A stretch of 64,000 nucleotides of DNA. Origin: Heliocybe sulcata (Eukaryota > Basidiomycota > Agaricomycetes > Gloeophyllales > Gloeophyllaceae). Of the stretch, positions 24,474 to 37,560 are shown piece after piece. The notes under the pieces are model-generated. The model did not search any database, was not told where the DNA came from, and saw only the letters and a program-made list of their open reading frames with translations. Position 1 is the first letter of the stretch. The number at the start of each line of letters is the position of its first letter. Made by a program: the position numbers and the translations under genes. The DNA lies in NCBI GenBank assembly GCA_004369045.1, contig ML213513.1, positions 186,001 through 250,000 of the forward strand. The letters are read 5' to 3'.

Positions 24474-25257
24474 TTCGGGGTTAGAATCGAGTTGTGAGGA
24501 TGAGAAACGAGCCACACCTGCAATGCACGCACATTCGGGGCCTGTCAGAACATGTGATTAGCTTCTCACGCCCCAGGTCGCGTCGTGACTCGTCACACCG
24601 TGGCCTTCAAGTTCCGTTTGAACCCTGTACTCTTGAATGGTCACAGCGCAGGCTTCCAATGTAACTCAAGAGAGTCCAATTCCAGGAGGGTTACTCGCCC
24701 CGTGTTTAGTCGGTGACAAGACGTAGAAGATATGAACGCTATCGAGCAGCAGATACTGGGGCGGAGAGAGGAAGTGGGGAGAGGAAAGAGGGGATAGAGT
24801 GGAGTATGGTCTCTTATATACTATGAACGTGAAAGGGTATGCTTCACGTGAAGGATGCGAAGGGCGACGAGTGTCTAAAGTCATGGCATTAGGCACGTGA
24901 CTGACGTGACCATCGTTCCAGCGCAGGCGGACTCTGAAACGCCTACTTACACCGACCTCGCAGACCGTATATATTCAGGTGACGAAGGTTGAGGGACACC
25001 ATGATACTCAATACTGATCAGCCTAGCATTTGCGGCCGTGAGGGGAAGCAAGAGGTAAAATATTCACTGCTCGACAGTCGCGGATTTAAATGAACACAAG
25101 CTTCCTAAATAAATCTATGTTATCATTACTATTCCATTATTACCAGATGCCTAGTTTACATTAAAAAAGATTGAGCAGATATCGATGACGGCCTGAATCT
25201 GTCTATAGCGAAGTCTGACCATGACCTCGGTTTCGGCATGGTATGAACGCCGGCGCT
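24474..25257. other. Intergenic, includes the inner boundary of inverted copy B
   Basis: Holds the GLE1 promoter side. From about 25063 onward the sequence aligns in reverse complement with 16888-17073. No gene recognised; a reverse frame of 76 codons at 24666-24896 looks incidental. Confidence 0.4.
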
Positions 25258-26749
25258 CTATGCACCGACATCTATTGGCGCTCCTCGTAGATCATCCACA
25301 GGAAGGCCAAACAGGATGCTCGGTGTTGTTTTGTATTCACAGTGCGCGCTCTTTCTTCTGGCATTCAACACCGCTAGCAGTGTATTGGAATATCTACCGA
25401 AAGCACATGTTAGCTCCGTTGTGACTGTCTCGTCCATGTGGCAACTCACATTTTTGCTGCAATAAACAGACTGCACTGGTTTAGGCAACGAACACATGAT
25501 ATGGTAGATTGTATTACTCACAATACCCAATGAAGCGTGCGAGAAGGCATGGCGAGGAATGTTGCGACATGCACTATCGAGAAGCAGGCAGTCACAATAC
25601 CGGTATGCATACATATCTTGATATTTCGCATGAGCAAAGACTGTGTGTCTGGAAACAGTGTGCCTTTTTTAATCGTGTACAGCTGCACACGTATGCGCTG
25701 TAAGTGTCGGAGCCAGATAGACATATACAAGTGGACATACGAGTCGGATATTATTCACTGCAATCATTATGTCGCAGAGCGCGCTGCCTCCGTACGTCGT
25801 CTGGAGCCCCGTGAGTAGTGATAATGGACAGTAGAGACTGTGCCTTGGCTCACAACAATATATGGCATGATCCGGTATTCCATAGCTACATCGGGCAGCT
25901 TATACCCCTTAAATGCATCAGGCGCATGAGTTCCCGGTCGTCGAGCAGGAGAAGGACCCTAGCTTTGCCTACCTCAATACCCGCTACAACTGCCATAGCC
26001 ACAGGGACACACGCGGCCTAGCGGTTTCAGGTTAGATATATGAGACTGGAAGTGCCTGCGGCTTCACGTACAATTCCTATGAATCCTGGTACAAGACCGT
26101 CGCGGTTCAGCAGAAACATCCTGCAACAAAAGAATAGTTGGACGACAAGGGCAACTTAACATCGTTGACAGCAAAATGAGTCAGCCCTATGTCAGGATGC
26201 ACTGGGTTCTACCCACCGATGCTATTGGGAACCTGAACAAATGCAATCGTCCACGTTGGCTGTCTTAGGATATCGGGGTCCCCCCAGCCACTGACAAGAT
26301 AAACCCAAGCCGCTGCCGTGACAAACACTGTGCACGCAAGCTCCATGGCGCACACAAGCCATACTAGCAAGACAACCAGTCGGCCTCTGAGTGTGGTTAG
26401 GAGATATTCAGTGCTGACTCACCGGTGCCCTTGAGTGGCAGTACATCATTCGAATAACTGGGATGATTTAAATAAATACCTAGGGGATAAGCCGCTAAGA
26501 GCAAGAACGACATGTCAGTCTGCTCTTACTCACAGATCTGTACTATCAGGACACCTTGCAAAAGGTACGCCAAGAGGCAGCCCATGGCCTAGACTCGACA
26601 CCGATGAGGGACAAACCCGAGTGGCGCGAGTTGATGCTCACTAGAGGACCGAGTCTAAGAGGCGCCTCGTTATCAGAGAAATACACCTCTCAGAGATGGC
26701 GAAGTACGCACTCTTGCACGACATCGTCTGGAATGCCAGTAAGACGCAT
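25258..26749 (-). CDS. DUF6534-type 7TM protein, module B
   Basis: Closest paralog of the gene at 15401. It starts MRLTGIPDDVVQE at 26749, and an upstream in-frame ATG at 26782 is also conserved with copy A. Readable segments include APDAFKGYKLPDVAMEYRI, YGGSALCDIMIAVNNIRL, KICMHTGIVTACFSIVHVA and YSNTLLAVLNARRKSA. The tail ends DDLRGAPIDVGA. Exon boundaries are in the same places as in A. It differs from A by scattered substitutions only, and I see no lesion, so both copies may be expressed. Confidence 0.8.
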
Positions 26750-27835
26750 TGTATCACTGTCACCGCGTCTCTGAAGCTGCATTGGTTCGAGGATTTATAG
26801 TCGATGCCGGAGTGTGTTGGCTAAGTATAGCATGGATCCGATGTCATCGCGAGAACCGCCGGGGGTAGCTCTGTACCGCGCGCTAGGATGTGCGCAAGTA
26901 GCGCTCAAATAGAGTTGTAGAAGGGCTACGAGTGAACAGAAGATTACTACCGTGCACTCGCTAATGCTACGATGGGTACCCTGAGTTCATGCAAGTACTT
27001 ACCGTTCCGACTTGATATCCCGGGTAGCGCAGCTACGCCTACGGGAAAGCATTGATCATGATGACTGGTGGAGAACGCATGCAAGGCTGTGTTGATTGCA
27101 GTCATCATTATGATTATATTGTAAATCCTGCTGTAAAGCTTCATGAAACATCCATCAGCACCCGCCGATCAATCACAACAGATGGCATGCATCATTCGTA
27201 CCAAGATCGAGTAAGGCGGTGTCAGCTACCAACGAAGCTTTATTCGCACTGCTGCAGGACGTCCCTTATATTAAGCATACACAGAACAGTAATAGGTCGT
27301 TCCACCTGCGTTATCCGTCGCCACCGCAGAATATCGAGAACGGAACCGCGAATGCAGCGCGCAAATAGATGGAGATGGGGTTGTATTGGTATGAGCGCGC
27401 GATAATGTGCTGATATATTGCAGTACGGACGAATAGACTGGCTCCTGAGATGATGCCTTGTAGATAAAGCCATGATATCGGAGATTTTGAAATAGGTGTC
27501 ATTTGTACCCAGTTAAGCGCCCGCTCATCTCCGATGCAGCCGGCTTTACCGAGACTGAGAGCTAATTCAAAAGCAGGCGAGTCATCAAACCTGCAATCTG
27601 GCAGACTTATTCATGGTAGCCTTAGTAAGCCCAGAAAGCCTGCAAACATGCCGCTTAGTGACCAGTATCGTCGATGCGGGCGCGATGCACTCACAAGCGA
27701 GATGACTCTCGTTAGGGGGCGATCCTTACAAACCTGCTGCGGAAGTTCATCGATCTTGAGAGCAATGCAGGAGCAGCATATAAAACGACAGCAGCGGTAC
27801 TCGATGAAAATTGAAATATTCTCCGAGGTCCAAAG
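26750..27835. promoter_or_regulatory. Shared divergent promoter region, module B
   Basis: About 1.1 kb between the 7TM and OYE starts. Blocks such as GGACGTCC preceded by CTGCTGCA (27250-27270) and the CCACCGCAGAATATCGAGAACGG block near 27320 are shared, in inverse orientation, with module A. This makes it a candidate bidirectional control region; no defined binding site can be named. Confidence 0.5.
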
Positions 27836-29138
<1,303 letters not shown>

Positions 29139-30464
29139 CTTCGGCATCAGATCTGAGGGAAATAGAGTGGACCTATCAAACACCAGCAAATGGCACAAGC
29201 TCTGTCGACATCGGTGTGGTACGCCTGGACACTTGCGGGAAAGGAGGCTCCGTTTCTCTGCCGAATAGATGGATCTTTAGAAACGTGTTTTGCTAAGGTC
29301 GGTTAGCGAACGCAGGGGTGATGATCATATACCACGTATTAGTCTACTCTGTTAATCCAGCCACGAACCGCAGCAGCCTAAGCGCACCAAAGGATAGTGA
29401 AAATGCGTACTGCCTTTCAATTGGTCGGCGAGTGAGGTGCCAAGTCACTAGAGTCGAGACTGCGGTGGCTGCCAGCTGAGTGCTTGATGCTCCATATAGC
29501 TAGCTAGCTTGGAAGCGTCGGAAACTTGAAGATACAGTTATGTAGAGCTTGCAATCCGCCCACAGCGGGCCGGCACGAAGTAACGGTGGACTATTTTTTA
29601 GTGTACGAACGTCGGCGGAGGCGGAGACGATGATGACTCGGACCTTTTCAACATTGCTGTGATGGTCCTTGAAATTTCAGCGCGATTCAAGGACGAGTGA
29701 CTGATAGGGCACTTACTACGTCATTCTGGTCAGGTCGGTCTATCTTCAGCCTACTGCCTATCCGCAGACAGATGGCGCCGATGCCGGACCAACTGCGGGG
29801 ATCCGGTCGACACTGCTTCCCCTTGACTTCCTCAGCTAATTGAATGTATTACGGCAAGCAAAGCGCACGTGAAAATCAGCAGCGTACCGTGGACAGCACA
29901 GCCCGCACACTATCTCATGTGCTAGTGGAATGGAAGGCCTATAAACGAGCATTACCAAGGAAGGGAGGAGTCGTGAACCTACGCAGATGAAAGGGGAATT
30001 GGCAATCCGTTGCGGCCCGTCCATGATATCTTTGTCAGTTATGCTGCATAGAGCAAATTCAGTGATGTTAGTCGGGAAAGTCGCGACACGAGCATAGTAA
30101 GAAACGAACCTGATGGAGGGAACGTAACGACGTTCTGAGTCATGGGTCAGCCCTCTCTTACCCAGAGACACTATTCTGGTCTGGTCTGACATGTCAAGTC
30201 CGGTGCTTTGCCTCGACGAGCTACGATCCGGGTGATAATCTTCCTCGAGGCGGATTCGAACCGCCGCGAGCAGTTGCGCAACCGAAATCGCGATGCTTCA
30301 GGTCCCGATTACGAAGACGTAATAGAGCACTTACATAAGCGTCCAAGGCATTTCAGCCGCTGCAAGCGACCGATCCACAACCCCCTCTTCACCGTCGTCG
30401 TCGCCGTCGCTGCCGCCGTAAGAGGGTCTTCATTGTCCTATCGCGCGTCGTGCATGGGTATAGC
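29139..30464. other. Intergenic, no gene recognised
   Basis: Spacer between the OYE gene and Hym1. Frames on both strands lack any domain. A short stretch at about 30249-30265 resembles the T-arm of a reverse-strand tRNA, but the rest of the cloverleaf cannot be built. A GTCGTCGTCGCCGTCGCTGC tract lies near 30394. Confidence 0.35.
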
Positions 30465-31696
30465 ATGAACTTCTTCAAGACAAAACCGCGAACACCGCCT
30501 GATCTCGTTCGAGGTCTCCGAGACGCGATCCCGAGACTAGAGGCAGGGCCACCCGGCGGGGAGACGCGACGAAAGGTGCAGTCTCCTTTTGCTAGTTGTG
30601 CGGGTGGAGAAAGAGCTGGGATATGACGGCGATGTTGACTCTGGGCTCAGGCGAATGAGGAGGTGTCGAAGAACCTCCAGGCTATCAAGGCCATCCTATA
30701 TGGTGACGGAGGTGCGTCCAGGGGTCGCTATACGTCGGGCATCCGGCTTAACGGATCCCTTGCGATTCAGAGCCCGTGCCGGAAGTGGTCGCCCAGCTTG
30801 CTCAGGAGACATACAGCACCGACTTGCTCTATCATCTCGTCGTCAACGTCGCCAAATTCGAGTTCGAGGCACGCAAGGACGTCGTGCAGATATTCAATAA
30901 CCTTCTTCGGCGGCAGATTGGCTCGCGCTATCCGACCGTGGAGTACCTCTCCCAGAAAAAGGAGGTCGTCTTTGCTGCGTTCAAGGGGTACGAGAATGAG
31001 GAGGTTGCGCTTAACACGGGGATGATCCTGCGCGAGATGCTCAGGCACGAGCCGCTTTGCAAGATTCTGCTGTATTCAGAGCAGTGAGTGTGTGTTCAAA
31101 TTTCCTGACGCTTCAGAATACTCAGTCACCCAGATTCTACATGTTCCCTCACTACATCGAAACGACGACATTCGGCATCTCGTGCGACGTCTACACGAAC
31201 CTCAAGGAGTGCCTGACACGGCACAAACCCATGGTCGCAGAATTCCTGGACAAGAACTATGAGCGGTTCTTCTCCTCCTTCACCACCCTGATCCTCTCGA
31301 ACAACTACGTCACAAAGCGGCAGTCGCTCAAGCTCCTCGGCGAGATCCTTCTCGACCGCGCGAATTTTAACGTCATGACGCGGTATATCGCGAACGAGGC
31401 GAACCTTAAGATGATGATGAATCTGCTCCGGGATAAGAGCAAGAATATTCAGTTTGAGGCGTTTCATGTCTTCAAGGTATTCGTGGCGAACCCCAAGAAG
31501 CCGCCACAGATTGAGGCGATATTACGGAGAAATAAGGATAAGCTCCTAGTGTTCTTGAAGAACTTCCACAACGATAAGGAGGACGAGCAATTTACGGTGC
31601 GCCGCCCACGGACTTCATCCTACGTATTTGGTGATCTGACCGGATATACTACAGGACGAGAAGCAGTTCTTGATCGTACAGATACAGAATCTGTGA
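30465..31696 (+). CDS. hym1: Hym1/MO25-like scaffold protein
   Basis: Armadillo-like scaffold that activates germinal-centre kinases in the RAM/MOR morphogenesis pathway. The start [20 protein letters not shown] is typical. Following exons give [15 protein letters not shown], then [96 protein letters not shown] and [20 protein letters not shown]. After a short intron at about 31597-31656 the last exon reads [13 protein letters not shown] and stops at 31696. The N-terminal junctions between 30577 and 30650 are approximate. Complete and well conserved. Confidence 0.95.
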
Positions 31697-32309
31697 TCTT
31701 CTCTTCCTTGTCTATATGCGACCTGGATCCCACTCCTCGCCCCTTTCCCATTTCCGCGGTCAACGGCTTTCAGTCTGCCGCTTCCTAGCATCCGCAATCA
31801 CTCTCCGTTATCTCTACCTGCATCATATCATCGATATACACCGCGCTGGCCGATACCCCGCCCTTCGCCAGCGCCGCCATACATATCTCTGCCCCCCTCT
31901 CGTGCATCCGATTATCCCGTTCTGTGCCATACCACGCCCGTTTTGCTTCTCCCTCACAAGGACTTCTTGTGCCGTCTTGCATAATAGTAATTCCCTTGGG
32001 CTTTAGCTACTTCACTCCTCTTCGTGCCACAACGCGTTATTCAGTGACACCCTCCTCTTTCTCGGCATGAAAAGACTGATGCTAGCTAGCTATCTCGATT
32101 GTTGTGTTGTATTACAAGGACTCGATGCTATTGCATACTTTTCCTATTACTTGCACTCGTCGAGAATGTGAGCGGTCGTTTCTGTGGCGTAGGGCGTGGG
32201 AAGTGGACGGTGCTGCATCTTGTCTGGAATCTTCATAACCCTAGCTCTGCGCTTTCGCATATGCATTGAAGTTTCTCATGGAAGTCTTCGTAGATCATCT
32301 CCAACTGTC
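31697..32309. other. 3' flank of hym1
   Basis: Probably 3' untranslated and spacer sequence, pyrimidine-rich in its first 350 bases. About 100 bases from 32060 to 32160 recur as a direct repeat at 36500-36600 (listed separately). Confidence 0.4.
32060..32160 (+). repeat. Direct repeat flanking module C, left copy
   Basis: Shares CTCGGCATGAA.AGA, AGCTAGCTATCTC.ATTG, TACAAGGACTCGATGC and ATTGCATAC.TTTCCTA with the sequence at 36500-36600. The two copies bracket a 4.4 kb segment containing the OYE relic and the 7TM gene of module C. Confidence 0.7.
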
Positions 32310-33270
32310 GTATGCACTCGACGCAAGCGGCACAAGGTCCTTCGTAACTTCCTCGGAGGCTCGCCAGCAACACCGAGTGGACTGGCAACTCTCTGGAGAA
32401 CGGGCACGAAGCTCATGTTCGCGATAGACTTTATGAAGGGGCACCAGGTGTCCGTGCTTGTCCGCTGTTTCGACTAGGGGCTCCATCAGAACTATAACCT
32501 GGCTAGGACCGTTGTTTCCGAAACGCGACTCGAGTACATTTCGGTGCATTAGGTGAGGGTGGATCTCGCGCAGACGCTTTACGAAGTGCGTCAGAAACAT
32601 ATGCGGGTCTTGCATGATTTTTATCGTGCTTCTGGAGGTTGGGACGAGGCGCTCATATGCTAACGTTCCTACTGTCGTGATTCGTTGCCACCAAGATTCA
32701 CCTATCCTTGTTTGCAATAGTACTGTGGAGCTCTGCGGGAATTGCTATGCTTTCTTCGAGCCTATCTTTGTCTTGGTTATGCATGGCTCGTACGAACTGA
32801 ATTGACAGGAACTTGTTACAGTGCGTGTCTCTACCTGCCTAGGCAGGTTTAGTAGGGCACAGGGCGCATCTCCGGATACAGGCTCACGCCATCGGCCGGA
32901 CTGGGTGTAGCTGACGCTGGGATTGTGCCGTCACGCTCAAGATATTCTGAAGTTGCAAGACGATCTGGTGCTGCAATCTGCACGAAACTCAAGTCCTCTT
33001 TCTCGTGGACCGCATCCGTAGCCTGCGCGCAGTTTGCCCACCTTCGGTTCTCTTTCGGATGCACTGCCCACCTTGCGTGCCGCTCGCATTTTCCCCTTGC
33101 ACTACGCCTGCAAATTCCGCTTTACGATGGTGCTCCTGGCAAGGAGCGATGTCCTAGACGTGCTTGCGCGCTGCTGGTGATGTCTCACTGCGAGATCGCC
33201 GTAACCCTACATCTGGTTCGCATCCGGTGACTGAGACGCAGAGGTCCTGATATCCGTAGGCTGGGAAGAG
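32310..33270 (-). pseudogene. Old-yellow-enzyme relic, module C
   Basis: Several reverse-strand fragments line up in order with the intact OYE protein of module B. They are DLAVRHHQQRASTSRT-like near 33190 (module B: NLAVEYYQQRASAPGT), DAVHEKEDLSFVQIAAPDRL near 33000 (EAVHAKGSFIFLQIAAIGRV), LTHFVKRLREIHPHL near 32590 (FAHFVSRLAESHPGL) and ETADKHGHLVPL near 32450 (ETAEKYGYLIAF). Frames change between fragments, and the active-site segment is missing. It lies divergent from the 7TM gene at 34559, as in modules A and B, so it is an older, strongly decayed copy of the same pair. Confidence 0.7.
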
Positions 33271-34558
33271 CTTTGCATCGGTGAGTCCTAATTTTTTAGA
33301 ATTGTAATGAACCTGGCTGAGCATCGCTGCTGTACTTTCTACCCACTCCCAGGATTTCAGCGTCGAATGGATGGGTTCATCAGCTTCCACATAGACGGCG
33401 GCGGTGTAGGGTGTTGTCATATTGACTCAACCCGTACTCACCATCGAGCGGCGCTCTTCAACGGAGTCAAATCCCATTGCTCGCGGAGAACGGTATTTGC
33501 GAGATTTGCTTTGCTGCTACCTGCAGCTCGAAATATATCCTATTGTAAGTTAGGCGACTTGCCGGCGTCTGACTCAGTAGTCATCACTTGCTCGTAGCGA
33601 ATATGCCCGCCATCGCGCTATAGCAGGGAAAAATGACTCGGCGACGATTCATGGTCCAGAATCATAATCATACTCGGGGCAAGGCCGTGGTAGTGGCTTA
33701 TCTTTGGTGAGTCCATTCGTCTCCGGTCCCAGTTATCAGCTCATGAACATTCACAGCAACGTAAGTGCTTCCATTTCCCTATTCTGCGGTGCAGAAGTCA
33801 GTCTGATCAGCATCGACTGTGATGGAGTCTCTCCTTGTGCATCATCGCGATTTGATATAAACGGTCTACACAACGTCGGCGTTCTAAGCATTCTCCTGAG
33901 ATGTGGTAAAGGACAGTGGCATAGACTTGGGTATGAGTTCGGATTACTGCTAAGGCAGTAGCACGATCCGAACGATCCCAGCTGTCATCGCAAGTGCGCC
34001 CGAGTCTCGCATCCGATTGTTATCTGTGCATGCGCCTTACGTCGAATCTGCCAGTACCTGTCGTCCAGCCGGACAGCCATTCAGGATTGAGTTCTTCGAC
34101 CAGGAGATAGCTGATACTTGAACACCAGGTGCGCTGATGAGATACAGCATGTGCTCGTTTTCGATGCTGCTGCTCATGGAACTCATCTTATTACCGACTC
34201 ACTATTTTCAAACCAGCCTCGTGGACCTCTCCTGTTCTGTGATCTATGCAAGGCATTCAGTTAGATGAAGCGATATATCACATTAACTGGAAGTTTAAGG
34301 TCTTTGCAGTACACTTGAAGGTACGTCTGATCGAATCCTTCCGGACACCGCCTCAATGAGATACGTATGGGAAGATAATCTTGGCCAAAGTCCACGACGG
34401 ATATCGCAGAGGTCATATCAGTGGAACTGAATAATACTATTCTGCAGACAATCTCGGCTGATGATATGGCAGGAAGTAGAGGTCATGACGAGCAGATGAC
34501 AGGGGAACCTGGCGAGTATTAAAAGCCTCTTGCGTACTCGGAGTTGACATCCAGCACC
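33271..34558. other. Divergent spacer of module C, start of the C/D direct duplication
   Basis: From about 33545 onward the sequence aligns with 37737 onward. Clear blocks are CAGAATCATAAT.GTACT/CATACT and a stretch around 33740-33790 matching 37965-38015. It contains no gene I recognise. Confidence 0.45.
34511..34523 (+). promoter_or_regulatory. Conserved TATA-like element before 7TM gene C
   Basis: GGCGAGTATTAAA lies 36 bases upstream of the ATG. It is identical in copy D (38721-38733) although the bases just after it differ. This suggests a retained core promoter; inference. Confidence 0.45.
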
Positions 34559-36181
34559 ATGCGTCTTCAGGAAATTCCAGGCGACACTGTCGGGCTGTAA
34601 GTCATCGACCTGCTTTACCACTGTGCTCCGATGATATAACACGGACGCCTAGGGTCGGCCCTCTGGTAGGTGTTAATCTCGTGCACGATTGCTTGCGACT
34701 AAATAACTGTGCAGGCCATGGGATATCTCTTTGCCTATCTCATGCAGGGCATGCTGATCGTTCAAGTGTGTAAGTCAGGGCCCTTGCCTCATCAGATGTC
34801 TTCTTACCGTTGTTACCGCAGTCACAATCTGTAATCAAACCAGGTATGAAAGCGAAAGATGGCCCATCAAGCTGGCTGGTCAGTCGTTCGTTGAAGCGCC
34901 CTTTGCAACGTGGCGCTGACCTTCGCCAATAACGTGCGTAGTCTGGTGTGTATTCTGCCTTGAGGGCATCGCCACAATATTCGGTACTGTATCCGCATGG
35001 TACGGTCTCGTTGGGAGGTGGGGCGACCCATATACTCTGCTGCATCCCAGCTGGGGATTTTCGATGACACCTGCAATTCATGGAACGAGTAGGTGCAGTT
35101 TCCTCATTTCTGATGTGGCAAACCTCATGTTGCGTTAGTATCATTGTCTGTGCAGCTGTTCTTCTGCTGGCGGATGTGGCTCATTGGAGCAGGAGCCGTG
35201 CTACCTTGCTTGATTGCCGTCGTAAGCTGCTTTTGCCGACATTTCTGGCAACTCCTGGAGCTCTCTCAATGTAGGTGTCCTGCATGCAGTCAGCCATGGC
35301 AATCTCCACGACCGTGAAGGTAAGCGCACACTGTACTGCGTATGGCGTCGTGACTCTTACACCTAGGTATCATATCATAGATATTTTGCCTTCCTGACCT
35401 CAGCTTAGTGTATCGACTCACTCCATTCATCTCCGTGAGCTCCTTTCGTAAATCAGCTTGGAAAGAGCTTGAACGAGGCATAGGCATGGCTGGGCGGCAG
35501 CGTCTTCTGTGATATTATGATCGCTTCAAATCTGGTCATGATGGTGAGCTGTTATCGCTAAAGACCCTGCTGCAGGTCATTTAGCCGAATATCCTGTAGC
35601 TTTACAAGGCTGGTAGACGCTCCGAACTCAGGACCGTAAACTCGCTCCTTATGCGACCGACTCTCATCTGCGCGGAAACTGGCATCGTCACCGCATGCTC
35701 TTCCATCTTACATCTCACGACGTACCTGGCCTGTCGGACGGCAAATACACGTTTCACTTTGTCAGTTCTCGTATATCTTTGTCCGAGCCTGCGAAGCTCA
35801 TTATGACATTCCTAGTCTTAATCACATCTAAGTTGTAATGATAACCATGAATCTGCGTAGATTGGACTGGTTGCTGACAGCGACAGGAACAGGTATTCCA
35901 ACACTCTCCTTGCATCATTGAATGCCAGGCGACAACCCTCAGATGTCGTCCGGGCCATTCAGACACGCTCTAGCTCCAGCCACCACAAGACAAGATCATC
36001 CCGGTGGCAGGCGGAATTAGACAGCTTTACACCATCACAATTCACCCGCGAACATCCGCCGACAGCTGTATACATTTCCACGACCACAACGACGCACAAG
36101 GACGAAGACGCAGTAGTGCATATGCCAGATGATTATGGGAAGAATGCATGCGAGGACTTGACTCGAGTCGCCGTAGTATGA
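34559..36181 (+). CDS. DUF6534-type 7TM protein, copy C
   Basis: It starts MRLQEIPGDTVGL, with an intron straight after. Following exons read MGYLFAYLMQGMLIVQV, then VWCVFCLEGIATIFGTVSAW, YGLVGRWGDPYTLLHPSWG, SVQLFFCWRMWLIGAGAVLP and the end motif YSNTLLASLNARRQPSD. Unlike A and B it has a long polar tail rich in Ser, His and Thr (about 80 residues, containing STTTTTHKDED) ending at 36181. The middle exons around 35400-35760 show more differences from copy D than the ends do, so one exon could be impaired. I call it a probable gene. Confidence 0.68.
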
Positions 36182-36623
36182 CGAGATCGTCCCTCTTATT
36201 CTCCCTATTTTTTATCGTCCTCCTAACGCCATATACTAAAGGAATGTCGCTAGCGAGAGGTCTTGGCAGGTGTTTTATCTTGGTGGAGTTCAATGACATG
36301 TCTTTGAATTCAGACGCTGTTCCCGTCGTGGTGTTCAAGTAAGAATGGACACAGGTATACGATATCTTGGAGGTTTCCAAGAGACTAGCACCTTAACCAC
36401 TGTTTTGTATTCCCGCGAATTGAGTTTTGTGTTCGATTGCGTTGGAGTAACTGATCGTACACCTCAATCATTCGCCGCTAGATACAAAGACAACATCCTC
36501 TTTCCCGGCATGAACAGAATGCAGTGATACCTAGCTATCTCTATTGCTGTGTTATGTTACAAGGACTCGATGCAATCGCATACGTTTCCTAGTAACCGAT
36601 ATCAGTAGGGACAAATATACTTC
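36182..36623. other. Intergenic, junction region after copy C
   Basis: Downstream flank of 7TM copy C, then the right copy of the hym1-flank repeat (36500-36600). No gene recognised. Confidence 0.45.
36500..36600 (+). repeat. Direct repeat flanking module C, right copy
   Basis: Partner of 32060-32160 downstream of hym1. It sits exactly where the C/D duplication ends and immediately before the 3' end of the kinase gene, so it marks a rearrangement junction. Confidence 0.7.
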
Positions 36624-37560
36624 CACAGCTCCATTTCCACCGCCAGCTCCTCCTCATAGCCCGGAAGCACACTCGTAAAGATATGCACCCACCCAGCGTA
36701 GCGTTGTCAGATATAGATGCTGGTAGTCAGGTCCCAGTATTCCGGCATCCACGCTGCGCACTCGAAGTCGATTAGCCCAACCGGTACATAGTTCTCATTA
36801 ACCAGGATATTATTCGGCGAGAGGTCGCCATGCGTGAAGCACACGCGGTTGGGCTTCTTGCGAATGCGCTCTGCGAGCTCACAAATCTCCGGGTCAGCTT
36901 GAGGAGGTACAGTGCAGAAGTACTGGGCGTGGAACTCCGCCAGCGAGGCGAAGGCCCCTACGAAGTCGCTGTGGTCTATGCGGTAACTCATGAAGGGGTT
37001 GTCCATGAATCCGCAGACCAGTGGGCTACTGGGAGGCGGTCCTAGGCTACACAATTCCGTCAGCCATCCACGGATGGTACCCGCGAAGAACTCGAGCTCC
37101 GTTTCGGAGAGTTGATTCGCGTTGCGGGGCATTTGAGGGAGCGGCTTCCCCGGAACGCCCATCATGTCAATGAGGATAAAGGGAGCAACCCTTAGAGTCG
37201 AGGAGAACATCGAAAACGGCAGGCGCGGGGATGGTGGTGTTGATGAAGACATATTGAGTGACAAAGGCCTCAGTAACCGTGGCGTACCGGCCGTGCTTGG
37301 CGTAAAGGCCGAATGGCAAACGAGAAACGCGTGGCGATGTCGTCTCATGGCTGAAGAGCATGAGGCTCCGGTATGCTGTGAGTCTCAAACACTTTGGCAT
37401 GCAACGCCACGCGAACCACAGGATGCCAGATGTCAAGGCCCGTCTACATAGAGAACCATTGGGCAGCTCGAAAGGAACGAGCAGAGACTTACTTACTTGT
37501 GGTATACACAGTCTTCCGGATTCAAGTCTCTGTCCTGAAGCAAAAGATAGACCCGGATAA
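36624..37560 (-). pseudogene. APH-family (aminoglycoside phosphotransferase-like) kinase, apparently decaying
   Basis: Protein-kinase-like fold family often multiplied in Agaricomycetes. An upstream exon gives QDRDLNPEDCVYHK near 37500. The next reads SRLPFGLYAKHGRYATVTEA, then TQYVFINTTIPAPAVFDVLL. The catalytic part follows: FILIDMMGVPGKPL, the Brenner-type loop FTHGDLSPNNILVNENYV, then GLIDFECAAWMPEYWDL. Two oddities. The frame changes by one base near 37190 with no room for an intron. A TGA at 36707 precedes an otherwise conserved C-terminus (WVHIFTSVLPGYEEEL...LWKYICPY, to about 36624). Either a recent pseudogene or a gene with sequence errors. N-terminus unresolved. Confidence 0.72.

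Larger units (their letters stand above)
33545..36505 (+). repeat. Direct duplication, copy C (7TM gene and upstream region)
   Basis: Aligns in the same orientation with 37737-40715. Similarity covers about 1 kb upstream, the whole 7TM gene and about 300 bases downstream, through CATTCGCCGCTAGATACAAA. Copies C and D resemble each other more than either resembles A or B. Confidence 0.8.

Noticed and set aside
30236-30330. tRNA-like signal on the reverse strand (GGCGGTTCGAATCCGCC, a perfect T-arm and B box)
   Set aside because: No matching 5' acceptor strand, no A box and no 17-base anticodon arm can be built upstream; the apparent acceptor end is part of a CCTCGAGG palindrome.
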